A stretch of 49,933 nt of DNA from assembly GCF_900109705.1 (NCBI RefSeq), contig NZ_FOAI01000006.1:224941-274873 (forward strand), read 5' to 3'. Under the pieces are notes generated by a model. That model saw nothing but the letters and a program-made list of their open reading frames with translations. It made no database searches and had not been told where the DNA came from. A program made the position numbers and the translations under genes. Source of the DNA: Roseivivax marinus (GTDB taxonomy: Bacteria > Pseudomonadota > Alphaproteobacteria > Rhodobacterales > Rhodobacteraceae). Below are positions 17,603 to 24,334 of this stretch, piece after piece. Every line of letters begins with the position of its first letter. Position 1 is the first letter of the stretch.

Positions 17603-19168
17603 TCAGTGGTATTGGGACGCGGCGGCGGATGATCCGCCGCGGCCTGAGCGTGCGTCGTCGGCACGGGCATCTCCGAAGGCCGGACCGTTCGGAGACAGGC
17701 GAAGCCCCGCGCGCAGCCGGGTGAACGGCAGGTCGCCGGGGTCGTAGGGCATCGGGCCGGGGGCGATCGCGATCAGGATGTCAGACGCGATCGGCGTGAA
17801 GTCGGCCCGGAAATGGGTGGAGCTCTTCACCGCGAGGATCGAAGCATCCTCGGGGACGATGCCCACGAAACGGAACATCTCGCGGTCGGCGGTCTGGGCG
17901 ATGCGGCTGGACACGGCGACGCGCACGCCGCCGATGCGCAGGCACGCCGACGGCCCGAGATCGAGCTTCGTGCCGCCGTAGAACGGCCCCGACGCGGTGA
18001 GTCGGCCGTCCGAAAGCGCCTCGACCACGGCCTCGACCTCGAACGGGCTGTCCGCGGTGAAATCGGGATGGGCGCCGAGGCGGAAGGTCGCCGTCGCGCC
18101 CTGCCCTACCTCGTGCGCCTGACGCGCCGAGGCCGGATCGACGATCAGTCCGATGGCGGCGTTCCGGGCATCCGCGGCCACCAGCGCGCGCAGAAGACCG
18201 GTGGTCGCCGAGACGCCGCCGGCGCCCGGGTTGTCCTGCGTATCGGCGAGCACGACCGGGCCGGAGGCACCCGCGGCGCGACGGGCCGCCTCGGCCACCG
18301 CGTCGGCGGCCTCGTAGGTCGCGATGTCGAACCGGCTTTCGGCGTCGGCATAGGCGCCCGCGATGCGGTCCGCGCCGGCATCCGCCGCCTCCTGCGTGTC
18401 GGCGTAGACGATGGCGGTCGGCCCGCAGTCCGGGATGTCGGCGGCGGGGAACCCCATGAAGAGCGACGCCGCCCGGACGCCTGGGACCTCGCGCTCGACA
18501 TCCGCGAGCCCGGCGTAAAGGTCGCGGCCCGGCTGGGTATCGGTGCTCTGCGCCGCGATGGGCACAAGGTAATCCATGCGCCGCACCGCACAGCCGGGCC
18601 GCGCACCGGTCGCCATCAGATGCGCCAGAAGGTCGGCGGCGCGGCGCCCGGTCTCGGCCATGTCCACGTGCGGATAGGTCCGGAAGCCGAAGACCCCGTC
18701 CACGGTGCGGGCGAATCGCTCGGAGATGTTCCCGTGCAGGTCGAGCGCGGCCACCACCGGCACATCCGGCCCGACCGCCGCGCGCACGCGCTCGGCGATC
18801 TCGGCCTCGCCGTCGTCGAGATGGTCCGCGACCATGGCTCCGTGCAGGTCCAGAAGCACGCCATCGAGCGGCCCGGCCGCGCGCAGGCCCGAGACGATCT
18901 CGTCCGCGATGGCCTCGAAGGCGTCGCGCGTCACCGGCGCCGAGGGAATCGCGCCGGCCCAGAGGATCGGCACGCCGTCCCAGCCCCGCGCTTCCGCGAC
19001 TGCCAGTGCGCCCGAAATGCCCAGATTCACGCCGGTGCCGCGGGCGGCGATCTCGTCGCCACGGCTGAGGGGGATGTATCCCCCGCCCGCCTCGAATGCG
19101 ACCATATCTGCCGGCGCGGGCGCGAACGTGTTGGTTTCGTGCACGAAGCCGGCCAATGCGACCCGCAT
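17603..19168 (-). CDS. M81 family metallopeptidase (MlrC-like)
   Basis: First gene of the operon; 521 residues. Likely zinc-binding motifs: HETNTF (10-15), DLHG with Asp107/His109, a second DLHG with Asp143/His145, and His167 in PHVDMAETG, with a DUF1485-type C-terminal half. MlrC of sphingomonads cleaves linearised microcystin, but most M81 proteins beside Dpp-type importers are uncharacterised, so no specific substrate is claimed. Start ATG 19168 is preceded by AGGGA on the minus strand. The C-terminal tail is Gly/Ser/Ala-rich and may be poorly conserved. No signal peptide: cytoplasmic. Confidence 0.9.
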   Translation of the reverse strand: MRVALAGFVHETNTFAPAPADMVAFEAGGGYIPLSRGDEIAARGTGVNLGISGALAVAEARGWDGVPILWAGAIPSAPVTRDAFEAIADEIVSGLRAAGPLDGVLLDLHGAMVADHLDDGEAEIAERVRAAVGPDVPVVAALDLHGNISERFARTVDGVFGFRTYPHVDMAETGRRAADLLAHLMATGARPGCAVRRMDYLVPIAAQSTDTQPGRDLYAGLADVEREVPGVRAASLFMGFPAADIPDCGPTAIVYADTQEAADAGADRIAGAYADAESRFDIATYEAADAVAEAARRAAGASGPVVLADTQDNPGAGGVSATTGLLRALVAADARNAAIGLIVDPASARQAHEVGQGATATFRLGAHPDFTADSPFEVEAVVEALSDGRLTASGPFYGGTKLDLGPSACLRIGGVRVAVSSRIAQTADREMFRFVGIVPEDASILAVKSSTHFRADFTPIASDILIAIAPGPMPYDPGDLPFTRLRAGLRLSPNGPAFGDARADDARSGRGGSSAAASQYH

Positions 19169-19190
19169 GATGAATTCCCTGTCGTTTTCT

Positions 19191-19241
19191 GTTCGTACCG
19201 TGACGGAACGTCGTTTTTGTATCGACAGCCGATATAGCTGT
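19191..19241. promoter_or_regulatory. divergent control region with two inverted repeats
   Basis: The 129-bp gap between the operon and its divergent IclR gene is locally AT-rich. It holds GTTC-N11-GAAC (19191-19209) and ACAGC-N7-GCTGT (19225-19241). IclR-family proteins bind short palindromes in such divergent regions and often repress their own gene. The assignment as operators is inference from position and symmetry. Confidence 0.4.
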
Positions 19242-19297
19242 ATTGTTGAGTGATCGTAGAAGCGCAAATCCATAAACGTCAACAGGGGGTGACCGCG

Positions 19298-20110
19298 ATG
19301 CCGAGCATCCTGCGCGCCGAGCCGACCACGGTGACCGATTTTCAGGCAGACGAAGGCGACGGGCTTTTCGTCCGCGCCGCCGGGCGGGCCATGCAGGTCC
19401 TCGGCGCCTTTCATCAGGCGGGCGGGCCTCTCAGCCTGTCCGAGATCGCGACGCGGGCGCAGATCGACCGCTCTGCCGCCCAGCGAATCGTGCACACGCT
19501 GATGAAACTGGGCTACCTCCGGCGCGGTCCCGACGGGCGCGGATACCTTCCGGGGATTCGCCTGCTCGACCACACGCTCGACGTGTTGCGGCTCGACCCT
19601 GTGGTTCAGAAGGCGACCCCGGTGCTGCTGGAACTGCGCAAGACCGTCCGCGAGCGGGTCGATTTCAGCCTGTGGGACGAAACCCGACTGATCTACGCGC
19701 TCCGGATGCAGAGCAAGCGCGAAACCTTCTACGCGACGCTGGTGGGTCACTCGGTGCCCACCTATTGCACCGCCGGGGGCCGTGCGGCGCTGTCGGTCCT
19801 GCACGAGGACGCCGCCCGCGCCATCATCGAGCGGACGCCGCGCCACGCCTACACCCCGCGCACCGAGACCGATACCGACGCGATCCTCGCGCATGTCGCC
19901 AAGGCGCGCGCCGACGGCTTCGCGGTGGTGGTGGACGAGTTCGTGCAGGGAGAGGTGGCGGTCGCCGTGGCAGTGCACCGCGGCGACAACGTGCCGCTCG
20001 GCGCTATCCACGTGGCCGGTTCGCTGTCGGAATGGACGCCCGACGATTTCGTCAACCACGTGGGCCCCGTGGCGACCGAGGCCGCGCGGGCGATCATCGG
20101 CAGCCTCTAG
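19298..20110 (+). CDS. IclR family transcriptional regulator
   Basis: DNA-binding regulator of 270 residues. An N-terminal winged helix-turn-helix (about 30-90; LSLSEIATRAQIDRSAAQRI) is followed by the IclR effector-binding domain. Start ATG 19298 has AGGGGG about 8 bases upstream; an earlier in-frame GTG-like extension lacks a site. It is divergent from the nine-gene import and hydrolysis operon and is the obvious candidate to control it in response to a pathway metabolite. Whether it activates or represses is not visible. Confidence 0.93.
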   Translation: MPSILRAEPTTVTDFQADEGDGLFVRAAGRAMQVLGAFHQAGGPLSLSEIATRAQIDRSAAQRIVHTLMKLGYLRRGPDGRGYLPGIRLLDHTLDVLRLDPVVQKATPVLLELRKTVRERVDFSLWDETRLIYALRMQSKRETFYATLVGHSVPTYCTAGGRAALSVLHEDAARAIIERTPRHAYTPRTETDTDAILAHVAKARADGFAVVVDEFVQGEVAVAVAVHRGDNVPLGAIHVAGSLSEWTPDDFVNHVGPVATEAARAIIGSL

Positions 20111-20224
20111 GCGAGCGGCCGGGCCGGTCGGGCGCGGTCTCGTGCGCCGACCGATGAGCGTCCGTCGCCGTGCCGGGCTCTGCGGCCGCCGCCAACATGT
20201 CCCAGCGCGGGCACGGGGCCCGGC

Positions 20225-20848
20225 TCACCCCGAGTGTTCCCCGCTGGCCTGAAGCGCGATCTGGGTCCGGTTGCGAGCCCCGAGCTTGCGCAGGATCGAT
20301 CCCACGTGGACGTTCACCGTGTGCGGCGAGATGCCGAGGTGCTGGGCGATTTCCTTGTTGGACAGGCCGATCCGAACGGCCTCCGCGATCTCGAGCTCGC
20401 GAACGGTCAGGCGGGCCTCCTTCAGGTGTTTCGCGGGGGTCGGCGCGACGGGCCGCGACGGCACCACGGACACCCTCGGTGCCACGCTGTAGCCCTCCCG
20501 CGCGAGGAGCACGGCGCAGCGGATTTCGACCTCGCCGGCCTCTGCGCGCAGCACGCTGCGACCCGGAGCCCTGACCCGCCGCCAGAGCGCATCGGCATCG
20601 CAGCCCGCGTGCGGCGCGAAGACAACCGGCACCTCCGGAGCCGCCCGCTCGAGACGCGCGATCAGGGACGGCAGCTCGTCAAGAGAGCTGAGCGCGAGGT
20701 AGACGACGGCGGAGGTCGCGAGGGCCATATCCCCGTCGGTGCCGGGATCGTCCCGATCCAGGTGTTCGATCCGGAATCCGTCCGCCTCGAACAATCGGGT
20801 CAGGGCATAGAATTCCATGGGCTCGCAGATGGCGTGCATCCGTACCAT
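20225..20848 (-). CDS. LuxR-type response-regulator-like protein
   Basis: A 207-residue regulator. The C-terminal 65 residues form a LuxR/GerE helix-turn-helix (LTVRELEIAEAVRIGLSNKEIA, then HLGISPHTVNVHV). The N-terminal 120 residues have the size of a receiver domain but no clear acidic pocket or phospho-acceptor motif, so phosphorylation is doubtful. No histidine kinase is adjacent. It stands alone on the minus strand; the gap 20111-20224 to the IclR gene holds nothing recognised. Confidence 0.82.
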   Translation of the reverse strand: MVRMHAICEPMEFYALTRLFEADGFRIEHLDRDDPGTDGDMALATSAVVYLALSSLDELPSLIARLERAAPEVPVVFAPHAGCDADALWRRVRAPGRSVLRAEAGEVEIRCAVLLAREGYSVAPRVSVVPSRPVAPTPAKHLKEARLTVRELEIAEAVRIGLSNKEIAQHLGISPHTVNVHVGSILRKLGARNRTQIALQASGEHSG

Positions 20849-20945
20849 GAGACTTCACGAAAATGGCTATCAACAATGACTGGTCGGCAAGATACCTCAT
20901 GTTCTACCACAGCCGCAGGGAACGGCCTACGCGCAAGTTCGGTCA

Positions 20946-20972
20946 GCTGAGGTCCGTGCGTCGGACCTCAGC
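20946..20972 (-). terminator. terminator-like hairpin of the SPW gene
   Basis: Perfect 11-bp stem, 20946-20956 with 20962-20972 (GCTGAGGTCCG), 5-base loop. The SPW stop codon lies inside the stem. No T-run follows on the minus strand, so it may be a 3'-end stabiliser rather than an intrinsic terminator. Confidence 0.5.
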
Positions 20973-21321
20973 GCCCCGCCTCGCGCCGGGCCGTCATCGC
21001 GCACCAGAGCCCCAGCACGATCAGCGCCCCTCCAAAAAACACCGCCTGCCCGGTCGCCACGCCCACCTCGCCGTAGCCCAAGGCCCACGGCGACCCGAGA
21101 AGAACGACGCCCAGCGCGATCCCGAGCCACTCGTTCCAGATCTCGAAGGCGAAAAGCGCCGAAAGCGTCACGAACAGCGCCGCGAGCCCGACAAGCCCGA
21201 AGGTCCATCGCGCGCGTTCCAGCGCATCGGGATCGCCCGCGGGGTCGAGCAGCCACAGAGCGACCATCAGCCAGAGCCCGATCAATAGGCTCAGCGCATC
21301 CTGCCAGTGCATCCGTTCCAT
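20968..21321 (-). CDS. SPW-repeat membrane protein
   Basis: Small integral membrane protein of 117 residues with about four hydrophobic helices and the motif GSPW in the second half that names the SPW family; the first half carries a diverged copy around LIGLWLMVALWLL. Function of the family is unknown. Start ATG 21321 has GGAGG 7 bases upstream. A consensus FNR box is centred 63 bp upstream of the start codon, a distance compatible with class II activation, so expression under low oxygen is likely (inference). Confidence 0.85.
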   Translation of the reverse strand: MERMHWQDALSLLIGLWLMVALWLLDPAGDPDALERARWTFGLVGLAALFVTLSALFAFEIWNEWLGIALGVVLLGSPWALGYGEVGVATGQAVFFGGALIVLGLWCAMTARREAGR

Positions 21322-21377
21322 TCCGATCCTCCAAGGTGAGTTCGTCGGGATGGTGGCAGGTTCTCCCCGCCCTGCCA

Positions 21378-21391
21378 TTGATCGGGATCAA
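21378..21391. promoter_or_regulatory. consensus FNR/FixK box
   Basis: The sequence TTGATCGGGATCAA is an exact TTGAT-N4-ATCAA palindrome, the site bound by FNR, FnrL and FixK proteins. It lies between the divergent SPW gene (start 21321) and the Crp/Fnr-family gene (start 21712). Confidence 0.8.
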
Positions 21392-21413
21392 TCCGCCAAG
21401 GTCCGCGCCGCTC

Positions 21414-21427
21414 TTGCGCGATATCAA
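21414..21427. promoter_or_regulatory. second, degenerate FNR-like site
   Basis: TTGCGCGATATCAA keeps one perfect half (ATCAA) and the outer TTG of the other. It lies 36 bp from the consensus box, towards the Crp/Fnr gene. It could be a weak second site or chance. Confidence 0.3.
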
Positions 21428-21711
21428 TGCGCTGGCCGTGCGCGCGTGGTCGACTCTCTCCCATGGACTTCGGTGGGGAACGACCAGGACGCCGGCATTG
21501 CACTGAACCCCAGAGCCAGTGCGATGCCGGCAGCCGAAGACCGCTGCGGCCGGCCCGACTGTTCGGTCGAGCCGGGAAGCGCCCGGGGCGGAGACGGACC
21601 GCTCCGGGGACCGGAGCGCGGCCGCCGGCGGAGGACGGCGCGCCGCGACTTCGCGCGACAGTCGATGCGACGGCGTCACGTCGCGCGCGGGGATCGCTTG
21701 AGGGGAACACG
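21428..21711. other. upstream region of the Crp/Fnr gene, no gene seen
   Basis: This GC-rich stretch between the FNR-type sites and the regulator start has no ribosome binding site followed by a plausible small gene and no strong hairpin. The regulator's frame is open through part of it without a start that has a better site than 21712. It is read as long leader or spacer. Confidence 0.4.
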
Positions 21712-22524
21712 ATGACCTGTTCGGCACTGACCAAAGCTGATGCGGAGTGCGGCACCTGCCGCGTCTGCGCCGAAGCCGGGTGCCCGTGGGAGAGCGACGC
21801 GCTGCCGCCGGCAGCCGCCGCTCACCGCATCCGGCGCCTGCACCGCGACGAGAGACTGCTCGGCGAGGGCGACGGCGCGGGCTTCGCCTGCGTCGTGCTC
21901 GAAGGATACCTGCGCAAGGAGAAGGTCCTGCCCGACGGCCGCCGGACTCTCCTCGGCGTGGCGGGGCCCGGCGACCTCGTGACCCGGATGCCCGGCACAG
22001 GGGCCCCCTTCGCGGTGGAGGCGGCAACACCCGTGCGACTGTGCAACATCGACGGACGCGCGACCGCGGCGCTCGTGGCGCGGGACGGCCCGTTCCGGCG
22101 GCGCCTGACCTCCGCCCTCGTCCGGGAATGCGCGGAGGCCCGCAACATGATCTGGAGGCGGGGCGCGCAGACAAGCTCGGAGCGGGTGATCTCGGCGCTG
22201 GCGGCGATCTGCGACGTCGAAGCCAACGGCGGCGGCACGCCGGTTCTGCGCTTGAGGGTCCCGCGCCTGGACTGGGCCGCGCTCGCCGGCACGTCGGTCG
22301 AGACCATCAGCCGGACGCTGTCGCGGCTCTCGCGAGACGGCATCCTCGTGCCTGTCGGGCCCGACCGATTCAAGGTCCTCGACCTCGGGCAGCTCGAAGC
22401 CTTCGCCGGCTTCGACTCCGAGGCGACTTCGCCATTCGACCGCGATGCGACGAGCGGGCGTCCCGCCCAGCCCCCTCGGCGGGTCTACCCGTCGCGGGTG
22501 GCGCCAGGTGCGCCCTCGGCCTGA
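21712..22524 (+). CDS. Crp/Fnr family regulator with Cys-rich N-terminus
   Basis: Transcription regulator of 270 residues: cyclic-nucleotide-type beta-barrel domain (about 35-150), dimer helix, and a Crp-type helix-turn-helix near 200-235 (WAALAGTSVETISRTLSRL). The N-terminus has Cys3, Cys13, Cys16, Cys19 and Cys24, a spacing suggestive of an iron-sulfur or redox-sensing cluster as in FNR proteins, although it does not match E. coli FNR exactly. The start at ATG 21712 follows GAGGGG. The C-terminal 35 residues are low complexity and probably flexible. The FNR box upstream fits auto- or cross-regulation by FNR-type proteins. Confidence 0.88.
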   Translation: MTCSALTKADAECGTCRVCAEAGCPWESDALPPAAAAHRIRRLHRDERLLGEGDGAGFACVVLEGYLRKEKVLPDGRRTLLGVAGPGDLVTRMPGTGAPFAVEAATPVRLCNIDGRATAALVARDGPFRRRLTSALVRECAEARNMIWRRGAQTSSERVISALAAICDVEANGGGTPVLRLRVPRLDWAALAGTSVETISRTLSRLSRDGILVPVGPDRFKVLDLGQLEAFAGFDSEATSPFDRDATSGRPAQPPRRVYPSRVAPGAPSA

Positions 22525-22646
22525 CGCGCAAGCGCCTCGCCGCAAACGGTTATTCCGAGCGTCGGCGAAAATCTCTCGGCAGCGCCGCATGCGGCACTAC
22601 CCTGACGGCCACACCGGCCCACCGCCGGCACCGAGCCCGACGGAGC

Positions 22647-23399
22647 ATGACCCAGACACCTCCCCTTCCCGCCCCCCGCCAGCACGCCTTTTTTCTCGAT
22701 TTCGACGGCACGCTCGCGCCGATTGTCGATGATCCCGGCGGCGTGCACATGCCCGACGACACCCGCGACGCGATCCGCGCGCTTCAGGCCCGCACGGACC
22801 GCGCGGTCGCCGTGGTGACCGGGCGCGCGCTGGTCGATCTCGTGCCCCACCTGCGCGGGCTGGAGTTGCCGCTCTCGGGCTCGCACGGGCACGAGGTCTG
22901 GCATCCCGGCGATCCGCCAGTGGCGCGCAGCGGCATGGCGCCCGCCCTCGAACCCGCCGAGGCGCGGCTGAGGGCGCTTGCCGCGCGGCATAACCTCGTG
23001 CTCGAGCGCAAGCCCGGCGCGCTGACCGTCCACTTTCGCGGGATGCCCCATCTCGAGGACATCGTGCGTGACGCGGTCGGACAGGAAGCCGAACGCGGTG
23101 ACGATCTCAAGGCGCTCCACGGCAACATGGTGGCAGAGGTGGTCTTGGCGGCCGCCGGCAAGGGTGCCGCGATCCGGGGCTTCCTCGACGCCGCGCCCTT
23201 CTCCGGGCGCCGCCCGGTGATGATCGGCGACGACGTCACCGACGAGGACGGCTTCGCCGCGGCGCAGGAGCGTGGCGGGTTCGGCATCAAGATCGGCGCG
23301 GGCGACACGTGCGCGCACTACAGGCTGGCTTCGGTCGCCGCACTGGCCGAGTGGCTGGACGCGGTGGCCGGGTCGGACCTCACCGCCCCGCCTGAGTGA
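22647..23399 (+). CDS. otsB: trehalose-6-phosphate phosphatase
   Basis: Removes phosphate from trehalose 6-phosphate, the last step of trehalose synthesis. A 250-residue HAD-superfamily protein: motif I FFLDFDGTLAP with Asp18 and Asp20, the SGSHGHE cap segment, and motif IV IGDDVTDEDGF. Start ATG 22647 gives the family N-terminus; GGAG sits too close to be ideal, so initiation may be weak. The 3' end overlaps the convergent Crp-family gene by 20 bp. Its partner otsA is about 0.9 kb downstream rather than adjacent, an unusual split of the otsBA pair. Confidence 0.95.
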   Translation: MTQTPPLPAPRQHAFFLDFDGTLAPIVDDPGGVHMPDDTRDAIRALQARTDRAVAVVTGRALVDLVPHLRGLELPLSGSHGHEVWHPGDPPVARSGMAPALEPAEARLRALAARHNLVLERKPGALTVHFRGMPHLEDIVRDAVGQEAERGDDLKALHGNMVAEVVLAAAGKGAAIRGFLDAAPFSGRRPVMIGDDVTDEDGFAAAQERGGFGIKIGAGDTCAHYRLASVAALAEWLDAVAGSDLTAPPE

Positions 23400-24111
23400 T
23401 TTCCAGATAGGTCGGGTCGAACGCGCCCAGCGTCTCCAGCCCGTCGAGATCGTGCACCGTCACCTTGCCGCGGGTCCAGTCGATCAGGCCGCGCGCCCGC
23501 AGTTCCTGAACGGCGCGGTTGGCATGGGCCTTGGACAGACCGAACAGCCGCTCGAGGTCCTTCTGCTCGAGCGGCATGGCGAAACTGCCACCGTTCACCA
23601 GGCCGATCGTGTCGTAGCGCGCGTAGAGTTCGCAGAGGAAATGCGCGATCCGCTCGTTCGCCCGCAGCGTCGCGCCGGCGGCGAGCCAGGCGCGGTGGAT
23701 CTTGGCGTCAATCAGGGTGAGCATCCACAGCAGCCGCGTCAGGTGCGGGAAGTCGCGGGTGATCTGGCGCAGCTGCTCCATGTTCACGAGCTGCACCTTG
23801 CATTCGCCCTGTGCCACGACCGAGTGGTCGAGATATTCCAGCACCAACGCGTGCAGGTCGACGAAATCGCCGGGAATGTGCACTGCCGACACCACCCCGC
23901 GCTCCGACCGCGTCGGCTGGACCCGCAGCGCCATGCCGCCCACCACGAGGCAGCTTTCGTCCGGCGTGGGTCCGGCGGGAATGATGGTCTCGCCATGCGC
24001 GTAGGTGCGGGTCTCGACCGACAGACGGCCCAGCGCCGCCACCTCCTCGGCATCCAGCGTATCGCGCCGGCCGAGTACGAGGGAAAGCAGTTCGGATGTC
24101 TTCGTGTTCAT
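23380..24111 (-). CDS. Crp/Fnr family regulator inside the trehalose locus
   Basis: A 243-residue Crp-family protein: sensory beta-barrel (about 20-130), long dimerisation helix and a helix-turn-helix around 185-215 (KDLERLFGLSKAHANRAVQEL). It lacks the N-terminal cysteine cluster of its neighbour at 21712, so its signal is different and unknown. The start at 24111 (MNTKT) fits family length; no strong ribosome binding site is seen and a longer start at the preceding Met is possible. It is convergent with otsB and divergent from otsA, so it probably controls trehalose genes and itself from the shared 223-bp region (inference). Confidence 0.87.
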   Translation of the reverse strand: MNTKTSELLSLVLGRRDTLDAEEVAALGRLSVETRTYAHGETIIPAGPTPDESCLVVGGMALRVQPTRSERGVVSAVHIPGDFVDLHALVLEYLDHSVVAQGECKVQLVNMEQLRQITRDFPHLTRLLWMLTLIDAKIHRAWLAAGATLRANERIAHFLCELYARYDTIGLVNGGSFAMPLEQKDLERLFGLSKAHANRAVQELRARGLIDWTRGKVTVHDLDGLETLGAFDPTYLEITQAGR

Positions 24112-24173
24112 GGATCTTCGGTTCTGGAGGGACCTGCAGGGCGCCGGGAATGACGCACCGCCTTGCATGGGCG

Positions 24174-24199
24174 GGAACGCGCCGCACCACCGGCACGTT
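24174..24199. promoter_or_regulatory. bidirectional GGAAC-N17-CGTT element
   Basis: GGAAC (24174-24178), 17 bp, then CGTT (24196-24199) matches the promoter consensus of EcfG general-stress sigma factors of Alphaproteobacteria. The element is an inverted repeat (GGGAACG ... CGTTCCC), so the minus strand reads GGAAC-N17-CGTT as well, towards the crp gene. A weaker GGAAC-N17-GGTT follows at 24235-24260. It may instead be a plain palindromic operator; some Rhodobacteraceae lack EcfG. Confidence 0.45.
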
Positions 24200-24204
24200 C
24201 CCGG

Positions 24205-24218
24205 TTGCTCTTTCGCAA
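24205..24218. promoter_or_regulatory. Crp-type palindrome TTGC-N6-GCAA
   Basis: A 14-bp inverted repeat with the TTG...CAA ends of Crp/Fnr operators lies between the divergent crp-family gene and otsA. It is a candidate autoregulatory site for the protein encoded at 23380-24111. Confidence 0.4.
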
Positions 24219-24334
24219 TCCCCCGCCCGTGACGGGAACTCCGCATTCTGGATTCAGGTTTTGCGTGTGACGGTGCGTCGGGGCCGAGACCCGGCTCCGC
24301 GCACCGCCGGACCCGTCACGAAAGGCCAATCCAC

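Noticed and set aside
17603-19168. Naming the M81 gene mlrC (microcystin degradation)
   Set aside because: mlrA, mlrB and mlrD are absent and M81 proteins occur in many organisms with no link to microcystin.
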